NCBI GenBank assembly: GCA_903933475.1
Contig: CAIZKE010000167.1
Coordinates: forward strand, 1-27,857
Direction: 5' to 3'
Source of the DNA: an uncultured Alphaproteobacteria bacterium
GTDB taxonomy: Bacteria; Pseudomonadota; Alphaproteobacteria; Caulobacterales; Caulobacteraceae
Length of the DNA: 27,857 nt
Below, piece after piece: positions 15,225-24,590 of the stretch (position 1 is the first letter of the stretch; the number at the start of each line of letters is the position of its first letter). The notes under the pieces are model-generated. The model made no database searches. It saw only the letters and a program-made list of their open reading frames with translations, and was not told the origin of the DNA. A program made the position numbers and the translations under genes.

Positions 15225-16394
15225 TCAAGTGGGCGCGCCGCCAAGCCGGGGCTGGGCGGCAAACCAGGGTGCCAGGCGCTCCAGGCCCTCGCGCACGAGG
15301 TCGTTAGAGAGCGCGAAGCTGAAACGGATGAAACGACCGCCTTCCACCGGATCGAAGTCGACCCCGGGCGCGAGGGCGACGCCGGTTTCGCGGAGGATCC
15401 TTTCGCAGAAGGAAAGGCTGTCCTGCGTCAGGTGGCCCACGTCCGCGTAGACGTAGAAGGCTCCGTCCGCAGGTGCGATGGAGGCCAGTCCCAGCCGCGG
15501 CAGGGCCTGCAGCAGCAGGTGGCGATTGGTCCGGTAGACGGCGAGATTGGCTTCCAACTCCTCCCGGCAGTCCAGCGCGGCCAGGGCGGCGTGCTGGCTC
15601 AGGGACGGTGGCGTCAAGAACAGGTTGCTGATCAGGGCCCGGGCCCGGTCGGCATGGTCCGGGGGCGCGGCGAGCCAACCCAGCCGCCAGGCCACCATAC
15701 TGAAATACTTGGAGAAGCTGTTCACGACGAAGGCCTGGTCAGTGAATTCGAGGACCGACCTCGCCCGCTCGCCATAGGTCAGTCCGTGGTAGATCTCGTC
15801 GGAAACCAGACCCAGCCCACGAGACTCACAGAACCGGACTATGGCTTCAAGCCTGGAGGCCGGAAGGATCGATCCCGTCGGATTTGCGGGGCTGGCGATG
15901 ATCACCCCATCCAGGGGTCCTTCAACGGCGTCCAGCGCCTCGGCAGAGAGTTGGAAGTCGACCTCGGCGCCACAGGGAATCTCGACCGGCTCCATGTGCA
16001 GGGCGCGAATTGTATTGCGGTAGGCCACGTACCCGGGACGGGCCAGGGCAATGCGCGCTCCGGCGGGAAAACGGGTGGAGAGAGCCAGGACCAGGGCCGG
16101 CGAGGCCCCGCAGGTCAGCAGGATCTGGCCCGCTGGCAGGTCGACCCCGTAGGATTCCCAATAGTGCCTGGAAAGCCGGGCCTTGAGGTCCTGGCTCTCC
16201 CAGTAGCTTCCGGGATCGGAGTCGAGGGCGGCATGGGCCGCCGCAATCGCCCGGGAGGGCGCGCCGGTGGAGGGCTGACCGAACTCCATGTGGATGATGC
16301 TGGCACCCCCGGCCTCTAGGCGACGGGCAAGAAGGCTGAGGCCGATGGCATAGAAGGGATCGACGACCGGGAGGACCGCCCCCTCAGTCGTCAC
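15225..16394 (-). CDS. PLP-dependent class I/II aminotransferase
   Basis: This is a fold-type I aminotransferase of 389 residues. Diagnostic residues are N171 in PANPTG, D199 and Y202 in SDEIYHG, the Schiff-base lysine K229 in NSFSKYFSM, and the following WRLGW. It resembles aspartate/aromatic-type aminotransferases; the exact amino-acid substrate cannot be assigned. The open frame extends upstream through dksA, but the GTG at 16394 gives the usual N-terminus and overlaps the dksA stop by 11 bases, indicating translational coupling. The Shine-Dalgarno (around GCGGAT) is weak, consistent with re-initiation after dksA. There is no biosynthetic cluster around it to suggest a pathway. Confidence 0.9.
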   Translation of the reverse strand: MTTEGAVLPVVDPFYAIGLSLLARRLEAGGASIIHMEFGQPSTGAPSRAIAAAHAALDSDPGSYWESQDLKARLSRHYWESYGVDLPAGQILLTCGASPALVLALSTRFPAGARIALARPGYVAYRNTIRALHMEPVEIPCGAEVDFQLSAEALDAVEGPLDGVIIASPANPTGSILPASRLEAIVRFCESRGLGLVSDEIYHGLTYGERARSVLEFTDQAFVVNSFSKYFSMVAWRLGWLAAPPDHADRARALISNLFLTPPSLSQHAALAALDCREELEANLAVYRTNRHLLLQALPRLGLASIAPADGAFYVYADVGHLTQDSLSFCERILRETGVALAPGVDFDPVEGGRFIRFSFALSNDLVREGLERLAPWFAAQPRLGGAPT

Positions 16395-16812
16395 GGTGGA
16401 TCCGCTCGCGGCGCTCGTGACGCTCCTGCGCCTCAAGGCTGAGGGTAGCGATAGGCCGGGCGTCAAGGCGGGCAATGCCGATCGGCTCCCCGGTCTCCGC
16501 GCAATAGCCGTAAGAGCCATCGTCGATGCGGCGCAGAGCCTCGTCGATCTTGGAGATCAGCTTGCGCTGCCGGTCGCGGGTGCGGAGTTCAAGGGACCTG
16601 TCAGCCTCGGAAGTCGCCCGATCGGCGAGATCGGGATGGTTTTCAGTCTCAGACTGGAGGTGGACCACGGTCTCCCGGGACTCCCGGAGGATCTCATCCT
16701 TCCAGGCCAGCAGCTTGCGGCGGAAGTACTCCAGCTGCCGCTGGTTCATGAAAGTCTCGCCCTCAGAAGGACGATACTCCGGATCGCTCACCACTACGTC
16801 GGCCTTGGGCAT
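16384..16812 (-). CDS. dksA: DksA, RNA polymerase-binding transcription factor (alphaproteobacterial type with degenerate zinc site)
   Basis: DksA enters the RNA polymerase secondary channel and, with ppGpp, adjusts transcription initiation. The 142-residue protein has a long coiled-coil with the acidic tip preserved (D61, D64, A66 in DLADRA), then LELRTRDRQRKL and a globular end. The usual four-cysteine zinc site is reduced to one Cys: C104-x-x-T107 and S125-x-x-A128 (YCAETGEP and TLSLEAQ). Cys-poor DksA forms are known in this bacterial class, so this is probably the normal form. ATG at 16812 has GAGG about 5 bases upstream; the frame is open to 16899 without homology. A good promoter lies at 16856-16883. 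The stop overlaps the aminotransferase start. Confidence 0.93.
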   Translation of the reverse strand: MPKADVVVSDPEYRPSEGETFMNQRQLEYFRRKLLAWKDEILRESRETVVHLQSETENHPDLADRATSEADRSLELRTRDRQRKLISKIDEALRRIDDGSYGYCAETGEPIGIARLDARPIATLSLEAQERHERRERIHRDD

Positions 16813-16855
16813 AGACACCTCACCCCCCGGGATGCAAAGCCCTGTTGTCGGCGGG

Positions 16856-16883
16856 CTTATAGCAAACTCGATTGGTCGTGCAA
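16856..16883 (-). promoter_or_regulatory. Probable housekeeping promoter of dksA
   Basis: Read on the minus strand, TTGCACG (-35, from 16883) and GCTATAAG (-10, TATAAG at 16861-16856) are separated by 13 bases. This fits the Caulobacter housekeeping consensus TTGACGS-N10-14-GCTANAWC well. It lies between the fliX stop and the dksA start, giving a leader of roughly 35 bases. Confidence 0.65.
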
Positions 16884-16899
16884 CGTCCCTGAACGCCAC

Positions 16900-17331
16900 T
16901 CAGGACCTAAGGCCGAGAACCTCGAGCTTGGCGAGTTCCACTGCGGCCCGGGTCTCGATCTCGTCGAGAACCGCTTCGAGCGCCGGATCGCCCGTCGTTG
17001 CCCTCTGTTCGGCAATGGCCAGGGAAAGTGCGCGGATTTGGTCCGGTCTCATCATACCGTCGATGAGGGCGACTTTCAGGTCATCGAGCACGTCGAGAAG
17101 ACGGACGGCCCGACGCATGGAGCGCCTGCGGCCCTCAAGCGGACCGCCGGCGTCCTGCAGGGCAAGAAGGGACTCGACGCCCATCAGCGCCGAAGTCCCT
17201 GAGACGGGCGCAGCCGTGGCCGACGGCCCTGCAGCCGCTGCAGAGGGCAGGCTGAAGGCACCGCCGGAAGCCCCGGCCTTTTTGGAGGCGGGGGCGCCGC
17301 CTGAAACGCCGCCTGGACCCATGACTTTCAT
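16900..17331 (-). CDS. fliX: Flagellar assembly regulator FliX
   Basis: FliX is a Caulobacterales-specific class II flagellar protein that couples early flagellum assembly to the activity of FlbD, the sigma-54 activator of later flagellar genes. The 143-residue protein starts MKVMGPGG, followed by a low-complexity Gly/Ala/Ser N-terminus with the GGAFSLP element. A conserved helical C-terminal half follows (LMGVESLLALQ, and the RRRSMRRAVRLLDVLDDLK-type segment). ATG at 17331 follows an AGGGTGAGG tract. The head-to-head arrangement with flgI matches Caulobacter crescentus. The gene ends just upstream of the dksA promoter. Confidence 0.92.
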   Translation of the reverse strand: MKVMGPGGVSGGAPASKKAGASGGAFSLPSAAAAGPSATAAPVSGTSALMGVESLLALQDAGGPLEGRRRSMRRAVRLLDVLDDLKVALIDGMMRPDQIRALSLAIAEQRATTGDPALEAVLDEIETRAAVELAKLEVLGLRS

Positions 17332-17355
17332 ACCCTCACCCTAGACCCTCCGGGC

Positions 17356-17370
17356 TTGAGGTATGGTTAA
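17356..17370 (-). promoter_or_regulatory. Candidate CtrA box upstream of fliX
   Basis: On the minus strand the sequence is TTAA, 7 bases, TCAA, one mismatch from the CtrA box TTAA-N7-TTAA. It is 25-39 bases before the fliX start. Class II flagellar genes in Caulobacter are CtrA-dependent, which makes the site plausible. It is a short motif and could be chance, and its closeness to the start codon would imply a very short leader. Confidence 0.4.
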
Positions 17371-17371
17371 T

Positions 17372-17394
17372 GCCGGGCAATTTCTGCACCCGGC
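17372..17394. promoter_or_regulatory. Palindrome placed like an FlbD enhancer (ftr-like) for flgI
   Basis: Arms GCCGGG (17372-17377) and CCCGGC (17389-17394) are perfect inverted repeats around an 11-base centre. The centre of the site is about 100 bases upstream of the predicted sigma-54 start of flgI, the usual place for FlbD-binding ftr elements in Caulobacter. The spacing is seen in the sequence; the protein bound is inferred. Confidence 0.45.
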
Positions 17395-17459
17395 GCCGAT
17401 GCCTCTGGCGTGCAGACGCAAAGTCTTCTGACTCTAAAGGGTTTTTCAGGGTCGGCGGG

Positions 17460-17475
17460 TGGCACGGGTCTCGCA
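17460..17475 (+). promoter_or_regulatory. Sigma-54 type (-24/-12) promoter of the flgI operon
   Basis: TGGCACGGGTCTCGCA matches TGGCACG-N4-TTGCW with a single mismatch (TCGC for TTGC). The invariant GG (17461-17462) and GC (17473-17474) have the required 12-base register. The predicted start is near 17486, giving a leader of about 28 bases to the flgI ATG at 17514. P-ring genes are late (sigma-54/FlbD) genes in Caulobacter. Confidence 0.7.
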
Positions 17476-17513
17476 AGGACGGGCGTGGGTTCAATCGCCC
17501 GGAAGGCGCACTC

Positions 17514-18629
17514 ATGTTCGAACGCAGTCGTTTCCTCAGCCTTGCTCTGGCGGGTGCCCTCCTCCTCGCCGGGATCGGCGGCGAGGCCCAGGCCCGTTCC
17601 CGGATCAAGGACATCGTCGAGTTCGAGGGCGTGCGGGACAACATGCTGGTGGGATACGGCCTGGTCGTCGGCCTGAACGGCACGGGTGACTCCCTGCGGA
17701 ACGCTCCCTTCACCCGCCAGAGCCTTGAGGCCATGCTGGAGCGCCTGGGCGTCAATATCCGGGAGACCAACCTCAACACCAAGAACGTCGCCGCGGTCAT
17801 GGTCACCGCCCGGCTACCGCCCTTCACGACGGCGGGTGCACCGATCGACGCCACGGTCTCCGCCATGGGCGACTCCAAGAGCCTGCTCGGTGGAACCCTG
17901 CTTGTGACGCCGCTGATGGGCGCGAACGGCGAAGCCTACGCCGTGGCCCAGGGCACGGTCCAGACCGGCGCAATCTCGGCGGGAGGCGCATCGGGAAGCT
18001 CTGTATCCAAAGGGGTGCCAACGTCGGGGCGTATCTCAGGCGGTGCAATCGTCGAGCGCGAGCTTGGCTTCCAGCTGGCGTCCATGCCGCAGATGCGGAT
18101 GACCCTGCGCAACCCGGACTTCACCACCGCCCGCCGGGTGGCCGACGCCGTGAACGGCGTCTTCCCGGGCTCGGCCACGGTGGAGAACCCCACGATCATC
18201 ACCCTCCGTCCGCCGGCAGGCGTGAACATGGTCGCCATGATCTCGCGCATCGAGAACCTGCCTGTCGACACCGATGAGCCCGCCAAGGTGGTCATCGACG
18301 AGGTCGCTGGCGTGATCGTCATGGGAGAGAGCGTGAGGATCTCCACGGTTGCGATCGCCCAGGGCAATCTGACCATCCGGGTTCAGGAAACTCCCGCAGT
18401 CAGCCAGCCCAACGCCTTCTCGCAGGGCCAGACGACCGTGACTCCGCAGTCGACGGTGGACGTCGAGGAAGAGAAGGGCAAGCAGCTCATCACCCTCCGG
18501 AACGGGGCCTCCCTGTCCAGCCTCGTCTCAGGGCTGAACGCCCTCGGCGTGACCCCTCGGGACATGATCTCCATCCTGCAGGCCATCAAGGCGGCGGGTG
18601 CCCTCCAGGCCGACATCGAGGTGATGTGA
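17514..18629 (+). CDS. flgI: Flagellar P-ring protein FlgI
   Basis: FlgI builds the periplasmic P-ring around the flagellar rod. The 371-residue precursor has a Sec signal peptide (MFERSRFLSLALAGALLL..., likely cleaved after EAQA at about residue 27). The mature start RSRIKDIVEFEGVRDN and NMLVGYGLVVGLNGTGDS are hallmark FlgI segments, and the C-terminus with PRDMISILQAIKAAGAL is also typical. The ATG at 17514 has GGAAGG (17501-17506) 7 bases before it; the longer open frame from 17370 covers the promoter. It is the first gene of a three-gene flagellar operon with flgJ and flbY, divergent from fliX, behind a sigma-54 type promoter. Confidence 0.97.
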   Translation: MFERSRFLSLALAGALLLAGIGGEAQARSRIKDIVEFEGVRDNMLVGYGLVVGLNGTGDSLRNAPFTRQSLEAMLERLGVNIRETNLNTKNVAAVMVTARLPPFTTAGAPIDATVSAMGDSKSLLGGTLLVTPLMGANGEAYAVAQGTVQTGAISAGGASGSSVSKGVPTSGRISGGAIVERELGFQLASMPQMRMTLRNPDFTTARRVADAVNGVFPGSATVENPTIITLRPPAGVNMVAMISRIENLPVDTDEPAKVVIDEVAGVIVMGESVRISTVAIAQGNLTIRVQETPAVSQPNAFSQGQTTVTPQSTVDVEEEKGKQLITLRNGASLSSLVSGLNALGVTPRDMISILQAIKAAGALQADIEVM

Positions 18630-18937
18630 TGAGCCCCGCTGCTCCCGTTTCCGCCGCTGCGGCCACCGCATCCCTGGCACCCTTGCCGTCAGAGTCCTTC
18701 CAGAGGACCCGGATCGCGAAGTCCGCACAGGACTTCGAAGCCTCCTTCCTGTCGGTAATGATCAACCAGATGTTCTCGGAGGTGGATACCTCCGGTCCTT
18801 TCACCGGCGGGTCGGGCGAGGCGGCATTCCGCTCTTTCCTGGGGGATGCCGTGGCCCGCCAGATCGTCCGTTCGGGGGGGATCGGCCTGGCCGGTCCCGT
18901 CCAGGCGCAAATGCTCAAGCTCCAGGGGCTCAGCTAG
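18629..18937 (+). CDS. flgJ: FlgJ-like flagellar rod-binding protein (no muramidase domain)
   Basis: This 102-residue protein corresponds to only the N-terminal rod-binding domain of enterobacterial FlgJ: AQDFEASFLSVMINQMF, then SGEAAFRSFLGDAVARQIVRSGGIGLA. The C-terminal peptidoglycan hydrolase domain is absent, as is usual in alphaproteobacteria, so the hydrolase must be encoded elsewhere. It caps or chaperones the growing rod in the periplasm. The start is ATG at 18629, overlapping the flgI stop as TGATG; a GTG at 18626 is also in frame. Translational coupling with flgI is clear. The short size is typical of this class. Confidence 0.9.
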   Translation: MSPAAPVSAAAATASLAPLPSESFQRTRIAKSAQDFEASFLSVMINQMFSEVDTSGPFTGGSGEAAFRSFLGDAVARQIVRSGGIGLAGPVQAQMLKLQGLS

Positions 18938-18947
18938 GAGAATGTCC

Positions 18948-19391
18948 ATGGCCCTATCCGCAGGCAATGCCGATGAACGCGTCGGCCAGTTGATCGCCCT
19001 CACCGAACGGCTGACCGAACTCATCGCCGCAGAGGCCCAGGCCTTCGAGACCCATCGCCCGCAGGACGCGGCGGCCCTGGTGGAGGAGACCTCCCGGCTC
19101 GCTAATCTGTACCGACACGAGTCCGCGCGGGTGCGCGCCAATCCCGACCTGGTCGCGTCGGCGACGCTTGAGGGCCGGACCCAGCTAATGCGAGCGACCG
19201 AGGCCTTCGATGCCGTCCTCGCCCGGCAGGGGCGCGCCCTGGACGCCGCCCGCACCGTGACGGAGGGGCTGGTCCAGGCCATTGCCACCGAGGTCGCCGC
19301 ACAGAGGTCCAAGGGTATAGGTTACGGCCCGAGCGCCAAGACGCATGACCTCAACACGGCCACATCGATCACTCTCAACCAGAGGGCCTGA
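18948..19391 (+). CDS. flbY: Flagellar protein FlbY (FlgN-like, helical)
   Basis: This is a 147-residue, almost entirely helical protein (ERVGQLIALTERLTELIAAE, then EETSRLANLYRHES). It resembles FlgN-type export chaperones for hook-associated proteins, and the Caulobacterales protein annotated as flagellar basal-body protein FlbY. The C-terminal tail (GPSAKTHDLNTATSITLNQRA) is probably disordered. Two ATGs compete at 18942 and 18948; the AGGAG at 18936-18940 is only 1 base from the first and 7 from the second, so 18948 is chosen. It is the last gene of the flgI operon. The flagellar assignment is firm from context; chaperone function is inferred, and the symbol is moderately certain. Confidence 0.75.
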   Translation: MALSAGNADERVGQLIALTERLTELIAAEAQAFETHRPQDAAALVEETSRLANLYRHESARVRANPDLVASATLEGRTQLMRATEAFDAVLARQGRALDAARTVTEGLVQAIATEVAAQRSKGIGYGPSAKTHDLNTATSITLNQRA

Positions 19392-19446
19392 ATCCGCGCC
19401 GGGACGGAGCCGTGGGGGTTGCAAGGGACGCAGGCGTGCGGGAAGT

Positions 19447-19472
19447 GTGAGGAAGACTCCGGAGTTCCTCAC
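19447..19472 (+). promoter_or_regulatory. Hairpin enclosing the dipeptidase Shine-Dalgarno
   Basis: Arms GTGAGGAA (19447-19454) and TTCCTCAC (19465-19472) are perfect complements. Inside, CTCC pairs with GGAG, leaving only a 2-base GA bulge, although the last central pairs must open as a loop. The inner GGAG (19461-19464) is the only good Shine-Dalgarno of the next gene, and the right arm ends on the base before its GTG start. A GACTC (GANTC) site lies in it. It could limit translation, terminate upstream transcription, or be a DNA operator. Confidence 0.6.
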
Positions 19473-20714
19473 GTGCCCCCAAGACCCGCGCTTCTCGCCA
19501 GCCTCTGCCTGTCGACTTTCCTCTGCCTGAGCGTCACCGCATCCGCCGCGGGCCTGGACCCTCGCCGTGTCCATGAGGCGGCGGTGGTACTGGACACACA
19601 CTTCGACACCCCTGCGAACCTGGGCCGGCCCGGCTGGAGCATACTTGACCGCCATGAAACCAACCGGGACGGCAGTCAGGTCGACCTGCCCCGGATGATC
19701 GAGGGCGGGGTCGACGGCGGTTTCTTCGTCGTCTTCACGCCGCAGGGGGCCCGGGGCGCCGCAGGCAATGCCGCCGCCCGGGACCACGCCCTCTACAGGG
19801 CCTCCGAGATCCGCGAGATGGTGGCGCGCCACAGCGACCGCTTCGACCTGGCCCTGACAGCCGACGATCCCGCGCGGATCCTCGCCGCCCGGAAGCGCTT
19901 CGTCTTCATGAGCATGGAGAACGGATCCCCCGTCGCCGGGGACCTGTCCCTCATGCAGGCCTTCTACCGGCTGGGCGTGCGGATGATCGGGCCCGTGCAC
20001 TTCCGCAACAGCGACCTTGCGGACTCCGCGACGGACACGCCGGAGTGGGGCGGCCTTTCGCCGGCCGGAGGCACCTTCGTGGCCGAGGCCAACAGGCTGG
20101 GTATGGTGATCGACGCCAGCCATGCCAGCGACGCCGCCTTGGACCAGATGATTGCCCTCTCCGAGGCCCCGCTCATCCTGTCGCACTCAGGCTGCAAGGA
20201 TGTCTTCAACCATCCGCGGAACGTGGATGACTCCCGCCTTCGCGCCCTGGCCGCCAAGGGCGGGGTCATCCAGATCAACGCCTTCTCGGCCTACATGGTC
20301 CCGACACCGCGGATCCCGGAGCGGGAGGCTGCGTTGAAGGACCTTGCAAAGTCCCTTGGAGTAAACGGGCAGGACATGACGGACGCCCAGCGCAAGGCCT
20401 TCATCGAAGGGCGGAAGGCGATCGACACCCGCTGGCCGGTCCCGAGGGCCAACATCGACGACTTCATGAACCACATGCTCCACGCCCTCGCATTGGTGGG
20501 TTCCGACCACGTGGGCGTATCCGGCGACTTCGATGGGGGCGGCGGCATAGACGGGCTGAACGACGTCTCCGACTATCCGGAGATCACGCGGCGCCTCCTG
20601 GCGGCGGGCTACTCGGCCGCGGACATCAACAAGATCTGGGGCGGCAACGCCCTGCGCGTCCTGAAGGCGACGGAAGCCGTCCGGGATCGACTGCAGACCC
20701 AGAAGGCCGACTGA
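19473..20714 (+). CDS. Membrane dipeptidase (peptidase family M19), secreted
   Basis: This is a zinc dipeptidase of the renal dipeptidase family; members hydrolyse dipeptides, including some with D-residues. From the GTG at 19473 it has 413 residues with a Sec signal peptide (hydrophobic LLASLCLSTFLCLSVTASA, cleavage near residue 26), so it is periplasmic. The metal ligands match the family: H43 and D45 (DTHFDTP), E149 (SMENG), H217 (DASHAS) and H238 (SHSGC). GVSGDFDGGGG near the C-terminus is the usual substrate-side motif. The GTG is chosen because GGAG lies 8 bases upstream and it puts the signal peptide at the N-terminus; the open frame reaches 19419. Its stop overlaps the next gene by one base. 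Confidence 0.92.
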   Translation: MPPRPALLASLCLSTFLCLSVTASAAGLDPRRVHEAAVVLDTHFDTPANLGRPGWSILDRHETNRDGSQVDLPRMIEGGVDGGFFVVFTPQGARGAAGNAAARDHALYRASEIREMVARHSDRFDLALTADDPARILAARKRFVFMSMENGSPVAGDLSLMQAFYRLGVRMIGPVHFRNSDLADSATDTPEWGGLSPAGGTFVAEANRLGMVIDASHASDAALDQMIALSEAPLILSHSGCKDVFNHPRNVDDSRLRALAAKGGVIQINAFSAYMVPTPRIPEREAALKDLAKSLGVNGQDMTDAQRKAFIEGRKAIDTRWPVPRANIDDFMNHMLHALALVGSDHVGVSGDFDGGGGIDGLNDVSDYPEITRRLLAAGYSAADINKIWGGNALRVLKATEAVRDRLQTQKAD

Positions 20715-21538
20715 TGACCCCCGAAGGGCAAATGATGACCTACGAACACCTCGACATCCGCATTGAAGACGAGGTCGCCTGGGCGACCCTGAACCGGCCT
20801 GACCGGCTGAACGCCCTGAACCCGCGGCTGGTGGAGGAGCTACGGGACTTCTTCGTGGGCCTCTACTGGCGGCGAGACGTGCGGGTCGTGGTGCTGAGGG
20901 GCGCGGGGAAGGCCTTCTGCGCCGGCCTGGACCTGAAGGAACGCAGCGGGGACAACACCAACCGCTCGGTGGGTGCAGGACTGACCGGCCAGAGGCGGAT
21001 CAGCGAGATCGTCATCGCCATGCGCCGGTGTCCGCAGCCGATCATCGCCTGCGTCGATGGCGCTGCCAGCGGTGGCGGCTTTGCCCTGGCCCTGGCCTCG
21101 GACGTGCGGATCGCCACGTCTTCCCTGAAGATGAACGCCGCCTTCATCCGGATTGGCCTGTCGGCCTGCGACATCGGCGTCAGCTACTTCCTGCCCCGGA
21201 TGGTGGGCAGTTCGGTGGCGGCGGAATACATGCTGACGGGGCGATTCATGGGTGCCGAACGGGCCCTGCAACTGGGCCTGATCAGCCGCATCGTCGACGC
21301 TGGCGACCTTGAGGCCGAGGCCCGCGAGTTCGCCGCTGACATGCTGCACGCCACGCCCCTGGGCCTTCGGCTCACCAAGGAGGCCCTCAACCACGCCATC
21401 GACGCCCAGGGCCTGGAGGCGGCCATCGCCATGGAGGACCGCAACCAGATCCTCTGCGCCCAGGACGGGGATTTCGCCGAGGGCGTCCGCGCCTTCCTGG
21501 AGAAGCGAAAGCCGGTCTACGCAACCCGGGAGAGCTGA
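20714..21538 (+). CDS. Enoyl-CoA hydratase/isomerase (crotonase) family protein lacking the hydratase glutamates
   Basis: This is a 274-residue crotonase-fold protein. The oxyanion-hole and CoA-binding motifs are present: AFCAGLDLKE (67-76) and GAASGGGFALALASD (116-130). The two catalytic glutamates of true hydratases (rat mitochondrial E144 and E164) align with A124 and about F144. An aspartate at D153 (SACDIGVSYFLPR) could serve as a different acid/base, as in dienoyl-CoA isomerase-like or actinobacterial-type EchA members. It is therefore probably not a standard beta-oxidation hydratase. ATG at 20714 overlaps the dipeptidase stop (TGATG); ATGs at 20732 and 20735 are alternatives. The reaction is unassigned. 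Confidence 0.85.
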   Translation: MTPEGQMMTYEHLDIRIEDEVAWATLNRPDRLNALNPRLVEELRDFFVGLYWRRDVRVVVLRGAGKAFCAGLDLKERSGDNTNRSVGAGLTGQRRISEIVIAMRRCPQPIIACVDGAASGGGFALALASDVRIATSSLKMNAAFIRIGLSACDIGVSYFLPRMVGSSVAAEYMLTGRFMGAERALQLGLISRIVDAGDLEAEAREFAADMLHATPLGLRLTKEALNHAIDAQGLEAAIAMEDRNQILCAQDGDFAEGVRAFLEKRKPVYATRES

Positions 21539-21576
21539 TCCACAGAAGGTTCGGCCGGACCCGGTCGGGATCGCTT

Positions 21577-21591
21577 GTTCGCCACATGTTC
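21577..21591 (+). promoter_or_regulatory. LexA (SOS) box of uvrA
   Basis: GTTC-GCCACAT-GTTC is an exact match to the alphaproteobacterial LexA direct repeat GTTC-N7-GTTC. It lies 68 bases before the uvrA ATG. A possible -35 (TTGTTC, 21575-21580) overlaps it, with a TATCCG -10 candidate 17 bases on. UvrA is a standard SOS gene. Confidence 0.85.
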
Positions 21592-21659
21592 CAGTGATAT
21601 CCGGAGCCTTCTTCAAGGGGGAATCCGCCGTCCCGGCCTCCGGGCGGCGACCGGACGCC

Positions 21660-24557
<2,898 letters not shown>

Positions 24558-24590
24558 ACAACTGAAACGGCGCCCCGAGGGAGACTAAAG

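Noticed and set aside
15155..15262. Longer DUF4239 protein starting inside the aminotransferase gene
   Set aside because: The extra residues have no family resemblance, and a better Shine-Dalgarno serves 15154.
14949..16319. Long plus-strand open frame (456 codons) opposite DUF4239 and the aminotransferase
   Set aside because: It spans two real genes and their gap, and its translation has no domain.
16813..16899. Longer DksA starting at 16899
   Set aside because: The extension covers the promoter and has no homology; ATG at 16812 has its own GAGG.
21309..21659. N-terminal extension of UvrA by 117 residues
   Set aside because: The extension lies inside the crotonase gene in another frame and crosses the LexA box; normal UvrA begins at 21660.
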